This document shows positions 1 through 7,342 of a stretch of DNA of 33,572 nt, piece by piece. Position 1 is the stretch's first letter. Each line of letters opens with the position of its first letter. The position numbers and the translations under genes were made by a program. Source of the DNA: Planctomycetota bacterium (GTDB lineage: Bacteria; Planctomycetota; PUPC01; JACPCR01). Location of the stretch: contig JAQBXN010000098.1 in NCBI GenBank assembly GCA_027625095.1, positions 1 through 33,572 of the forward strand, given 5' to 3'. Below the pieces are notes generated by a model, which was given only the letters and a program-made list of their open reading frames with translations, was not told the origin of the DNA and searched no databases.

Positions 1-97
1 ACGTATCGTCCGGCTTCTCGGTTTTGGGGATGTCGTCAAGATTTTTGAAACGGTAGACCAGGCGGTTGCTGCCATATCGGATGGCAAAACCTCGTAG
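1..97 (+). CDS. 3' end of a STAS-domain (anti-sigma factor antagonist-like) protein, partial
   Basis: Reading from base 2 gives 31 residues ending at the TAG at 95-97. They include RIVRLLGFGDVVKIF and ETVDQAVAAI. This matches the last helix and strand of STAS domains, where a leucine-glycine-phenylalanine turn is followed by 'xxIFxTxxEAVAAL'. Such proteins bind anti-sigma factors or partner kinases through a phosphorylatable serine, which here would lie outside the window. The gene enters from the left edge and is convergent with thiE. Only about a third of a STAS domain is visible, so the family call is tentative. Confidence 0.55.
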   Translation, partial: RIVRLLGFGDVVKIFETVDQAVAAISDGKTS

Positions 98-135
98 CAC
101 GGCACTGGATATAATTTGTCACGTACCTGATGTTG

Positions 136-158
136 CCTGGGTGACGCAGGCATCCAGG
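136..158. other. Short hairpin between convergent STAS and thiE genes
   Basis: CCTGGGTG (136-143) pairs with CATCCAGG (151-158) around a 7-base loop, with one G-T pair. It sits in the 65-base gap between two convergent stop codons, where a transcription end would be expected. No T-run follows on either strand, so it is not a canonical intrinsic terminator. It may be a weak bidirectional stop or RNA 3'-end stabiliser. Confidence 0.3.
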
Positions 159-162
159 CGGT

Positions 163-837
163 TCAATCAGGTAACCGTATCTGCTGTGCTCCTGAGGCCA
201 GACAAGGTGGTAAATCACACCTGGCCCGGTCTAGCGCATTCAACAAATCTTCAACCGCGCGGCCTGGCGAGGGCGCGGCAAAAATTGCGGAAATGACAGC
301 AACTGCTGCGGCGCCGGCACGGATGGCGGAACCGAGGTTCTCAGGATTCAGTCCACCGATAGCCACAACAGGCTTGGTGCTCACGGCACACGTTTGTGCC
401 AGCACGTCGGTACCGATTGGCTCACCCAGCCCGGCTTTGGATTCTGTGAAATAGACTGGTCCCAAAACATAAAAATCAGCCGTCTGATTTACCACCTTCG
501 CTACCTCTTCAAGACCATGGATAGAGACACCCAGTCGAAGTTTGTCGGAGCAAACTCTAGCGGTAGCGGGTGAGAGGGAGTTTGCCGTCAATTGGACTCC
601 ATCGGCGCCGAGGGCCACTGCCACGTCGATACGATCGTTGATGAAAAGTTGAGATCCGTGGTCGTGGCAAATAGCCAGAAGTTGCTCTCCAGCTTCGTGT
701 ATTTCTCTTGCGGTCATATCCTTTTCACGGAGCTGAACCGCCACTCGCGAGCCGCCTGCGGCGATAACCTCCCTGACAACGTCCTTGAGCGGACGATGGG
801 ACAGTTTTCGGTCTGTTATGGCATATAAGTCGAACAT
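163..837 (-). CDS. thiE: Thiamine-phosphate synthase (ThiE)
   Basis: This enzyme joins HMP-pyrophosphate and thiazole phosphate to make thiamine monophosphate, in the cytoplasm. The 224-residue protein is a normal ThiE length and shows the TIM-barrel motifs in order: QLREKD (35-40), FINDRIDVA (65-73, pyrophosphate/Mg binding), GADGVQL (77-83), GVSIH (103-107, usually GVSTH), the LGPVYFTESK segment (125-134), AIGGL (159-163) and VISAI (181-185). The ATG at 837 is preceded by GGAG at 7 bases, a good ribosome site. It stands alone and is divergent from the gene at 942. No TPP riboswitch is recognisable in the 104-base gap. The C-terminus runs about 20 residues beyond the barrel. Confidence 0.93.
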   Translation of the reverse strand: MFDLYAITDRKLSHRPLKDVVREVIAAGGSRVAVQLREKDMTAREIHEAGEQLLAICHDHGSQLFINDRIDVAVALGADGVQLTANSLSPATARVCSDKLRLGVSIHGLEEVAKVVNQTADFYVLGPVYFTESKAGLGEPIGTDVLAQTCAVSTKPVVAIGGLNPENLGSAIRAGAAAVAVISAIFAAPSPGRAVEDLLNALDRARCDLPPCLASGAQQIRLPD

Positions 838-941
838 GATATTTCTCCGTCGACATTCTAGTGAGGACAGTGCTGATTGCGCCCCCAGTTTGGCTACCTA
901 GAATCCGCCGTCCTAATTCGGTCACGGCAACTGAGGAAATC

Positions 942-2042
942 ATGTCAAAACGCAAAAAACGGTCTACGCCCAAAACAGAGAACAAACTACAGGCGTGGCT
1001 GAAAACCCAGCAGGAGGGAGTGACCGAAGAGGAACGTGATGTCTTGTGGGTCAAGAGCCGCCTGGAATCTTACAAGTTCCTGGACGTGTTTGAGATCGAT
1101 CTTGAAGAGCAAGAAAACAACAAGTTGGCGGAGGATTTCTTTAGAGAACTCGATTGGTATCAGCGTTACCTGAACGGGGAGGACGAAAAGAGGAAATGGT
1201 GGTACTGCCATCAGATTCGACAGAACATGCTCAGCGCGCTGTTCGGCCCGAGATTCAAGGCAAAGCTCATGATGGAGCTGGAACAAGTGGTAATAGACGC
1301 CTGCGAAAAAGATGACGGGGATACCGCACTGATGAGCACAACTACCATGGCGTTTCTTTACACCTCCGGCGCACCCGTCGAAATCTGGAGTCTCTGCCGC
1401 GCAATTCTCTCGAAACTGAAGGATGGGTTTGAACTGCCAGAGGATGCAGGCGAGGACCTCAAACAGGCATATAAGGTCTATTGTGAATACGAATCGATGT
1501 CACCAGACGAAGATCCATTCCTCAGATGGGTCACCAGCGAGGACAGGGAGACTGCTGATTCTCCGATCCCCTTTGAAGTGGAAGAAGAAAAGCTCCAGCT
1601 CCTGACTGAGCTTTCAGAGGCCATCGAACTGGGCCAGGTGCCCATCCAGCTGTTAAGTAAGGATCAGGTCCAGGCCCTTTACCAGAAATCGGAAATGTTC
1701 ATCTTGCCGATGCTCCAGCAGCAGGGGGAGATGTTTGCCGATTTTTCGCATTCAATTCAGCATCGGTTTGGTCGCTTCTCCCGCGAGTTTCTAGCGGAAC
1801 TGAGGGAGTCAGACCGCTGGGAGACGATTCGCACTTCCATCGCCGTAGCCCACAGCAACTCGAAGATGTCAGCAAGGGAAGATGTCCGAAAATGGATGAA
1901 ACATCTCGGTGTAACCCTGGAAACTCTGGAAGCATACGACCGCGGAAATCACCCCGTCCTGCGCTCAATTGTGGTCCAGGAAGTCCACCGCTTTCACCAG
2001 CAGCAGATGCAAAGGATGCAGCAGCAGAAGAAGAAGCGGTAG
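942..2042 (+). CDS. Hypothetical protein, charged and helix-rich
   Basis: I do not recognise a family. The start at 942 is chosen over an in-frame one at 861 because GAGGAAAT lies directly upstream of 942 and the extra 27 residues overlap the promoter region of thiE. The 366-residue product begins with a basic stretch (KRKKRSTPK), is rich in Glu, Leu, Trp and Tyr, and has no signal peptide or membrane segment, so it should be cytoplasmic. The C-terminus is a Gln/Met run followed by KKKR. The middle (residues about 120-190) contains a possible cysteine-bearing helical bundle, but nothing diagnostic. The +1 frame stays open and protein-like for about 115 bases past this stop (see findings). It is convergent with the methyltransferase. 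Confidence 0.75.
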   Translation: MSKRKKRSTPKTENKLQAWLKTQQEGVTEEERDVLWVKSRLESYKFLDVFEIDLEEQENNKLAEDFFRELDWYQRYLNGEDEKRKWWYCHQIRQNMLSALFGPRFKAKLMMELEQVVIDACEKDDGDTALMSTTTMAFLYTSGAPVEIWSLCRAILSKLKDGFELPEDAGEDLKQAYKVYCEYESMSPDEDPFLRWVTSEDRETADSPIPFEVEEEKLQLLTELSEAIELGQVPIQLLSKDQVQALYQKSEMFILPMLQQQGEMFADFSHSIQHRFGRFSREFLAELRESDRWETIRTSIAVAHSNSKMSAREDVRKWMKHLGVTLETLEAYDRGNHPVLRSIVVQEVHRFHQQQMQRMQQQKKKR

Positions 2043-2234
2043 AGATTTCCTTCGAAACATCGGCGCAAACACGTGTAATCCGGGTTATTCCGACGGATGG
2101 CAAACTGATACAACGGATAAAGAACAGGTTCCAGATCCATCCTTTGGAATTCTCCTGATTTGGTCGCGGCCAGAGGCTACGGCAGGCAGATGTATATGGT
2201 GAGTCGTGAATCCTGAACCCTGGATCGCTCCCAT

Positions 2235-2930
2235 TCACCCGTTCCCAACCCATCCAACCACATCCAGGTGCCGGTCTGAAGACCTCCCGATTTTGAGACT
2301 CAGGCCGACTTGTGCGATCTGCTCTTTCACCTCTTCACAGGTGTAGGAAGCAAGCAGCGAATTATAGAACTCAATTCGCAGCACCTCGGATTCGTCGGCG
2401 GCATATTCCTTCACCAACGCTCTCGCTGCTTCGGTACTGTCAGGCCGGTGAAGATCTCGCATGAAGATCAACGCTTCCGGAGCTGCAAGACGCTTCACCT
2501 CTCGCCAGAAGTCGATTGGATTGCCGACGTGATGAAGGATGCTGTTGGAGATGAGGATTTCGAATGATGAAGCGGGTAATCCACTCGCTTTCGCATCCGC
2601 ACAGACCCACGAGATGGTTGTGCTGAGGCTTGCCCGCCGCTCAGCATCCCTTGCTAAATGAAGCATGTCCTTGGAGCCGTCCACGCCGGTCATCTTCCAA
2701 TCAGGTCTGGCCAGTACGATGCGGATGGGAATATCGCCAGGACCGGTGCCCAGGTCGACAATCCTCGCTCCTGGCTTTCCTCCGGTCATGGTAAGGAGGG
2801 ACTTGACGTACGCCTCATTGACGCTCTCAAAATCCGCGGCCGCATACGCGAGGGCCGCAGTGCCGTGCATCAGTTCATGTTCGGGCTGGCGCTGCATGGA
2901 TTCAGTTTGACCTTGGCGGACGGAACTCAA
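2235..2930 (-). CDS. Class I SAM-dependent methyltransferase
   Basis: The 231-residue reading frame has the Rossmann-type methyltransferase motifs: VDLGTGPGD (58-66, SAM-binding loop), TGVDGS (81-86, acidic residue for the SAM ribose), CADAK (110-114) and NSILHHV (129-135, motif IV/post-I region of the Methyltransf_11/25 type). The substrate cannot be told from the sequence. The first possible start is TTG at 2930. An ATG at 2897 (MQRQPEHEL) is an alternative and neither has a clear ribosome site. The gene ends convergently with the hypothetical protein, and its 5' end is only about 40 bases from the pnp terminator, so it probably has its own promoter in a very short space or relies on read-through. 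Confidence 0.85.
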   Translation of the reverse strand: MSSVRQGQTESMQRQPEHELMHGTAALAYAAADFESVNEAYVKSLLTMTGGKPGARIVDLGTGPGDIPIRIVLARPDWKMTGVDGSKDMLHLARDAERRASLSTTISWVCADAKASGLPASSFEILISNSILHHVGNPIDFWREVKRLAAPEALIFMRDLHRPDSTEAARALVKEYAADESEVLRIEFYNSLLASYTCEEVKEQIAQVGLSLKIGRSSDRHLDVVGWVGNG

Positions 2931-2968
2931 AATTGCAGTGAGGGATTCAAACCCCTTTCGTCATGATC

Positions 2969-3000
2969 AAAAAAAGGCCGTGCAGCAATGCACGGCCTTT
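2969..3000 (-). terminator. Intrinsic terminator of pnp
   Basis: The 12-base arms AAAGGCCGTGCA (2973-2984) and TGCACGGCCTTT (2989-3000) pair perfectly around the loop GCAA. On the minus strand the hairpin is followed by seven T (complement of 2969-2975). It lies 19 bases after the pnp stop codon. On the plus strand the following T-run is only three bases, so it acts mainly for pnp. Confidence 0.93.
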
Positions 3001-3018
3001 AGTCTTCAGTATAGGAGC

Positions 3019-5121
3019 TTACGAATCCAACAGCACGGCCTTGCGGCTGAGGCGGACACGGTTCTGGCCATCGATATCGATGACTCTCACGCGCATGGCG
3101 TCGCCGATATCGACGTGGTCATGGATGTTGTCGACGAATTTATCGGACAACTCGCTGATATGAACCAGGCCCTCTTGACCGGGGAGAATCTCGACAAAGC
3201 AGCCAAAGTCCTTAATTGCAACGACCTTTCCATCGTACTCTTCACCAATTTCGACCTCCTTTGTCATGCTTTCGATGAAGGTCTGGGCGTCTTTCACGCT
3301 ATCGCCGTTCGGGCCGGAGATAGTGATCGTGCCGTCGTCATCGATATCGAGGGAGGCACCTGTCTGTTGTTCGATGGATCGAATCATTTTGCCCCCCGGG
3401 CCGATGATCATGCCGATCTTCTCCGGGTCGATCTGGATTTGGCACATACGTGGCGCGTTCGCAGCGAGTTCCTTGCGAGGCTTTGGAAGCGTTTCGAGCA
3501 TGGTGCGAAGGATGTTAATTCGTGCCACTTTCGCGTCCTCGAAGCCTTTGGTCATAATTTCGCGACTGATGTTGGAGACCTTCAGGTCGAGCTGGATGCC
3601 TGTGACGCCCTGCTGTGAGCCGGCGATCTTGAGATCCATGTCACCATTGAAGTCTTCTTCACCCATGATGTCGGTGAGGGTTACCCACTTGTCGCCTTCC
3701 GAGACGAGCCCGACTGAGATTCCTGCGACCGGACGAGTTATGGGAACACCGGCATCCATGAGCGCCAGAGTGGCACCACAGACAGAGGCCATCGAGGATG
3801 AGCCGTTCGATTCATAAATGTCGGACACGAGACGAATTGTGTAAGGAAACTTTTCCCATTCAGGAAGAACGGCCTTGATTGACCGCTCGGCCAGCGCGCC
3901 ATGTCCGATATCACGGCGTCCGGGGCCACGTGGCATGGAAACCTCGCCAACACTGAACGGCGGGAAGTTGTAGTGCAGCATGAACTTTCTGTGGATTTCT
4001 TCTCCGAGTCCTTCGACGATCTCCTCGTCCCGTGATGTGCCAAAAGTGCAGCCAACTACAGCCTGGGTCTGTCCACGCTGGAACAGGGCCGAGCCGTGCG
4101 TCATCGGGAACAAGCCCACCTCGCAAAGGAGTTCGCGGACGACGTCAAATCCCCGCCCGTCGCAACGTTTACCTTCATCAAGGATCATCCTCCGGATAAC
4201 CCGCTTCTTTGCTTGATAGTGTGCTTCTTTCACTTCGGCTTTGCGGGCGGCCGCAGCTTCGTCATCAAGTCCCACAATATACTGAGCAACGATTTCATCA
4301 CGGAATTCTGAGACCGCTTCGGCGCGTTCCTGCTTGGCGACTTTCTGGCAACTCTCTTTGATGCCCTCGGCGTACTTTTCATAAATCTCGTCGATGAGAG
4401 AGGTCGCCTCTGCCTCAACTTCAGGGAAGACCTTTGCCGGAACTTCGTGCTTCTCGATAAGCTCTACCTGCATAGCGAGGAGTTCCTTGCATCCCTCATA
4501 CCCGAAGTATATCGCGTCCAGGCAGACCTCTTCGGGGAGTTGGTTAGCGTCGCCTTCAAGCATACAGACGCCGTCCGCGTTGCCGGCGACGATGAGATCC
4601 AAGTCACCGTTATCAATCTGTTCCTGGGTTGGGAACAGGACGAACTGTTCCCCGATACGTCCTACCCGGACTGCACCGACTGGGCCGAGGAACGGTAGCG
4701 GTGAAAGCATGAGACAAGCGGAAGCGCCATTGATGGAGAGGACATCCGGATCATTCTGGCCGTCTGCGGAAAGGACCTGTGCCATGATCTGAACTTCCTT
4801 CTTATAGCCCTTCGGAAAGAGCGGTCGCAGGGGCCGATCGGTCATGCGCATGGTGAGGATTTCTTTGGTGCTGGGCCGGCCTTCACGTTTCATGAAACGT
4901 CCACCTGGAATCTTGCCCGCCGCCTGACCACGTTCACGGTAATCAACGGTCAGGGGAAAGAAATCCAGCCCGGGACGTCCTTCGGCAGACACGACGGTCG
5001 AGAGTACCTGGGTATCCGCAAAACCGACGACTACTGCGCCGTGGGCCTGCTTTGCCAGCTTACCGGTCTCCATAAAAAGCACTCGGCCGCCAATTTCTTT
5101 TTCAACTCTTGTAATTTTCAC
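3019..5121 (-). CDS. pnp: Polyribonucleotide nucleotidyltransferase (PNPase)
   Basis: PNPase degrades RNA 3' to 5' by phosphorolysis and can add tails, as a trimer and often within a degradosome. The 700-residue protein has full family architecture: first RNase PH domain from residue 1 (ADTQVLSTVV), helical linker near 240-310, and second RNase PH domain with FQRGQTQAVV, GTSRDEE, GSSSMASVCG and EEDFNGDMDLKIAG. A KH domain follows (IGMIIGPGGKMIRSIE, about residues 560-580), then an S1 domain to the end (GCFVEILPGQEGLVHISEL). The start is GTG at 5121, preceded by AAGGAG at 6 bases. It lies 225 bases downstream of rpsO, the classical order, and ends at a strong terminator. Confidence 0.97.
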   Translation of the reverse strand: MKITRVEKEIGGRVLFMETGKLAKQAHGAVVVGFADTQVLSTVVSAEGRPGLDFFPLTVDYRERGQAAGKIPGGRFMKREGRPSTKEILTMRMTDRPLRPLFPKGYKKEVQIMAQVLSADGQNDPDVLSINGASACLMLSPLPFLGPVGAVRVGRIGEQFVLFPTQEQIDNGDLDLIVAGNADGVCMLEGDANQLPEEVCLDAIYFGYEGCKELLAMQVELIEKHEVPAKVFPEVEAEATSLIDEIYEKYAEGIKESCQKVAKQERAEAVSEFRDEIVAQYIVGLDDEAAAARKAEVKEAHYQAKKRVIRRMILDEGKRCDGRGFDVVRELLCEVGLFPMTHGSALFQRGQTQAVVGCTFGTSRDEEIVEGLGEEIHRKFMLHYNFPPFSVGEVSMPRGPGRRDIGHGALAERSIKAVLPEWEKFPYTIRLVSDIYESNGSSSMASVCGATLALMDAGVPITRPVAGISVGLVSEGDKWVTLTDIMGEEDFNGDMDLKIAGSQQGVTGIQLDLKVSNISREIMTKGFEDAKVARINILRTMLETLPKPRKELAANAPRMCQIQIDPEKIGMIIGPGGKMIRSIEQQTGASLDIDDDGTITISGPNGDSVKDAQTFIESMTKEVEIGEEYDGKVVAIKDFGCFVEILPGQEGLVHISELSDKFVDNIHDHVDIGDAMRVRVIDIDGQNRVRLSRKAVLLDS

Positions 5122-5288
5122 AATTTTCTCCTTGAGGGGATTCCTCTTCTGATGAAATTTCTATAAACAATTTCGGACATTACTTTCGCCGCATACGAAA
5201 GCCTCGGCAGTGATCTGACCTGTTTGGTGGGGGATGAACTGAACTCGGTCGCTAACTCCGAGCAGTGCAACGTCAGGCTGGTTTGGAG

Positions 5289-5305
5289 GGATGATGACAT
5301 CATCC
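5289..5305 (-). promoter_or_regulatory. Hairpin between rpsO and pnp
   Basis: GGATGA (5289-5294) pairs with TCATCC (5300-5305) around five bases, in the 225-base rpsO-pnp spacer. In enteric bacteria this spacer carries an RNase III-cleaved stem by which PNPase represses itself. A similar role here is only suggested by position. There is no T-run, so it is unlikely to be a terminator. Confidence 0.35.
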
Positions 5306-5346
5306 GGCCTGATGCCCTTTCGCAAGGACAGGACAGTTTGCCGGAT

Positions 5347-5613
5347 TTATTTTCTCAAGCCGAGGCGCTTAATGACTTCCTGATAGCGCTCGAAATGGGT
5401 GTTTGCAAGATAACGCAGGAGCGAATTACGCGTGCCAACCATCTTGAGCAGGCCGCGGCGTGATGCATGATCTTTTTTGTGGCTCTTGAAATGATCGGAA
5501 AGTTCATTTATCCGAGCAGTTAACACCGCAATCTGAACATCGGGGGAACCAGTGTCCCCTTCATGAATTCTGAAGTCCTTAATGATGCCCTTCTTCTTCT
5601 CTTTTAGAATCAC
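5347..5613 (-). CDS. rpsO: 30S ribosomal protein S15
   Basis: S15 binds the central domain of 16S rRNA and forms an intersubunit bridge. The 88-residue length is the family norm. Diagnostic segments are HEGDTGSPDVQIAVLTARI (18-36), LSDHFKSHKKDHASRRGLL (39-57) and the GTRNSLLRYL helix. The start codon is GTG at 5613, with AGAGG about 10 bases upstream. The gene is followed by pnp in the conserved rpsO-pnp order. Confidence 0.97.
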   Translation of the reverse strand: MILKEKKKGIIKDFRIHEGDTGSPDVQIAVLTARINELSDHFKSHKKDHASRRGLLKMVGTRNSLLRYLANTHFERYQEVIKRLGLRK

Positions 5614-5670
5614 TGATCTAAGCCTCTTTGAACTGAACTAAAGTTTTTCACTTCTCTAAATCGGAGCGGG

Positions 5671-5676
5671 ATTATA
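5671..5676 (-). promoter_or_regulatory. Probable -10 box of rpsO
   Basis: TATAAT on the minus strand lies 58 bases before the rpsO start. The matching -35 position reads ATAGCA at a 17-base spacing, a weak match. A perfect -10 at the right distance ahead of a highly expressed ribosomal gene makes this the best promoter candidate in the gap. Confidence 0.55.
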
Positions 5677-5718
5677 GCAGCGCGGTCTGAGCCTGCTATC
5701 CACCTAAACGAGTGACAG

Positions 5719-5943
5719 GTAAGGTGCCAAAAGTGGAGGCGAGTGGTCTTTGGAGGGCCGACTTGTAAGAGACGAGTAATGAGTAAGGAGCAAGGTGGCG
5801 GATGGTGTTGGGACGGCCGGCGAGTAAGGGAGTTGATGCTGGGTGCTGGGGTATCGATGGGCAAGCGCCGAGCATCGAGCATTCAGCATCCAGCGGTCGC
5901 CCCAAAACCATCCGCCTCCCCTTTCGGCACCTTACTCATTACG
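5719..5943. repeat. Composite inverted/direct intergenic repeat
   Basis: A left arm at 5719-5753 (GTAAGGTGCC..AAAGTGGAGGCG..TGGT) is repeated in inverted form at 5902-5936 (CCAAAACCATCCGCCTCC..CGGCACCTTAC). A second, direct, diverged copy of the GGCGG-TGGT core lies near 5794-5812. AGTAATGAGTAAGG (5775-5788) also reappears inverted at 5930-5943 apart from the first base. Between them lies a GATGCTGGGTGCTGG / CATTCAGCATCCAGC stretch (5835-5895). None of it looks coding. It fills most of the 397-base gap between rpsO and the DUF167 gene and looks like nested non-autonomous palindromic elements. Confidence 0.75.
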
Positions 5944-5949
5944 CTCTAT

Positions 5950-5977
5950 TTGCCAAAACGCGACCCAGTGCCATAAT
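5950..5977 (+). promoter_or_regulatory. Sigma-70-like promoter of the DUF167/PNP genes
   Basis: TTGCCA (5950-5955) and CATAAT (5972-5977) are separated by 16 bases and match five of six consensus bases each. Transcription would begin near 5984, leaving a leader of about 27 bases before the start at 6011. It lies just past the right arm of the composite repeat. Confidence 0.55.
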
Positions 5978-6010
5978 CCCGCGCCTTTCGGGAAAAGCCG
6001 TTAAAACAAG

Positions 6011-6319
6011 ATGGAAAGCACGTTTCCAGGGCGTGAAACAGTTGACGGTTACATCTTGCCGATCCTTGTCGTACCGGGATCCAGCAGGGAGAAAGTCGTA
6101 GGGATTCATGACGGCCGGCTGAAACTCGCCGTCCAGGCCCCGCCGGAAAAAGGCAAAGCGAATAAGGCGGTCATTTCTTTCCTTGCCAGGACTCTGAAGG
6201 TCAGAAAGCAACAACTAAACATTGTTCGTGGCCAGAATGACCGCCTCAAAGATATTCTTGTTTCCGAAGCTGAGACCGAGGAAATCCATAAGCAACTTGG
6301 GCAACATCTGAATTCCTGA
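6011..6319 (+). CDS. DUF167 (YggU) family protein
   Basis: This small, widely conserved protein family has no settled function. The 102 residues show the family signature: LVVPGSSREKVVGIHDGRLK (19-38) followed by VQAPPEKGKANKAVI (41-55), and then VRGQNDRLKDI (72-82). It is normal length, with no signal peptide. The purine nucleoside phosphorylase starts 8 bases after its stop, so the two are almost certainly co-transcribed. An upstream promoter-like sequence at 5950-5977 fits this start. Confidence 0.88.
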   Translation: MESTFPGRETVDGYILPILVVPGSSREKVVGIHDGRLKLAVQAPPEKGKANKAVISFLARTLKVRKQQLNIVRGQNDRLKDILVSEAETEEIHKQLGQHLNS

Positions 6320-6327
6320 ACACTACG

Positions 6328-7155
6328 ATGTCAGACCTTTACGACAGAACTCAAAGCGCCGAGAAATACATCCGCTCACTCACCAAACTCAAACCTGACT
6401 TCGGTGTCATTTTGGGCACAGGGCTCGGCGGTTTCACACGCAAACTCAAAAGCAAGATAGAGATTCCTTATGGTGACATCCCTGGTTTTCAATCGTCCGC
6501 GGTTGAGAGCCACGCAGGGGTCTTGGTCATTGGCAAGCTCAAAGATCGAGTCGTGCTCGTGATGGAAGGCCGCGTCCACGCTTACGAAGGTCACTCACTT
6601 GCGGAAGTTACTTTTCCGGTTCGGGTCATGAAAGCGCTTGGCGCGAAGGTTATGATTGTGACCGCTGCCTCAGGAGGAATGAATCCCCTCTACAAGCGGG
6701 GCGACATAATGATTCTGGATGACCACATCAACCTGATGGGACTCAATCCGCTTGTCGGCCCCAATGATGAAAGGCTTGGTCCCCGCTTCCCTGACATGAG
6801 CGAACCTTATGATCAGGATCTGATTTCGACGGTCGAAGAAATCGCCAGGCGTGAACGTATCAAGTTGCTGAAGGGCGTGTATGTAGCGGTCGTTGGCCCA
6901 TGCCTGGAAACGCGCGCCGAATACCGCTTCCTGCGGGCTGCCGGGGCGGACGTCGTCGGCATGAGCACCGTCCCCGAAGTCATCGTCGCCGTGCATTCGG
7001 GTTTGCGCTCCATCGGGCTGACCGTTATCACCGATGAATGCCTTCCGGATGCGCTTGAGCCTTGCAGCATTGAAGACGTTGTCGCCGCTGCGAATGCAGC
7101 CGCGCCCAACCTCGAAAAACTAATCGAAAAGGTGATTGCGGAGGCGAAACTCTGA
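6328..7155 (+). CDS. Purine nucleoside phosphorylase (trimeric PNP/MTAP family)
   Basis: It would cleave purine ribonucleosides with phosphate to free base and ribose-1-phosphate, in the cytoplasmic salvage pathway. The 275-residue protein has the family motifs: LGTGLGGF (29-36, phosphate binding), GRVHAYEGHS (81-90), TAASGGMNP (112-120), and VGPCLETRAEYRFLRAAGAD, followed by VGMSTVPEV (active-site Glu and Met). The base-recognition position, normally Asn in VITN of 6-oxopurine enzymes, is Asp here (VITDECLPDA), which may widen the specificity. It starts 8 bases after the DUF167 gene. No strong ribosome site is seen, so coupling to the upstream gene is likely. Confidence 0.93.
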   Translation: MSDLYDRTQSAEKYIRSLTKLKPDFGVILGTGLGGFTRKLKSKIEIPYGDIPGFQSSAVESHAGVLVIGKLKDRVVLVMEGRVHAYEGHSLAEVTFPVRVMKALGAKVMIVTAASGGMNPLYKRGDIMILDDHINLMGLNPLVGPNDERLGPRFPDMSEPYDQDLISTVEEIARRERIKLLKGVYVAVVGPCLETRAEYRFLRAAGADVVGMSTVPEVIVAVHSGLRSIGLTVITDECLPDALEPCSIEDVVAAANAAAPNLEKLIEKVIAEAKL

Positions 7156-7189
7156 TCCGGCGAGTGGTGACGATCCCTCTGCAGGCGAT

Positions 7190-7292
7190 CTTTGGAGCCC
7201 GCCGATTTGTCGGTGCTTTCATTTTTCGAGGCATTTGACGATTCGAAAGGCTTACGAAAAGGAAAGCGGTGACAAGTCACAGCACTCCAAAG
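7190..7292. repeat. Palindromic intergenic repeat, family A copy 1
   Basis: The left arm (7190-7220) starts CTTTGGAG and ends GTGCTTTC. The right arm (7261-7292) starts GGAAAGCGG and ends CACTCCAAAG, so the whole 103-base unit is an imperfect inverted repeat. Each arm also holds a smaller dyad (CCGATTTGTCGG; GTGACAAGTCAC). A related unit lies at 30117-30203. It occupies the purine nucleoside phosphorylase-ileS gap. Confidence 0.75.
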
Positions 7293-7342
7293 AATGGACT
7301 GCTCGTTTTGTGGCAATCTGAATTATCAAAAGATGCAGAACA

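Noticed and set aside
838..941. TPP (THI-box) riboswitch ahead of thiE
   Set aside because: The 104-base gap lacks the conserved CUGAGA-type and ACCUGA-type core segments in the right order.
2938..3618. Plus-strand open frame of 226 residues opposite pnp
   Set aside because: It is antisense to the KH and S1 coding region of pnp, whose family match is unambiguous, and it has no recognised domain.
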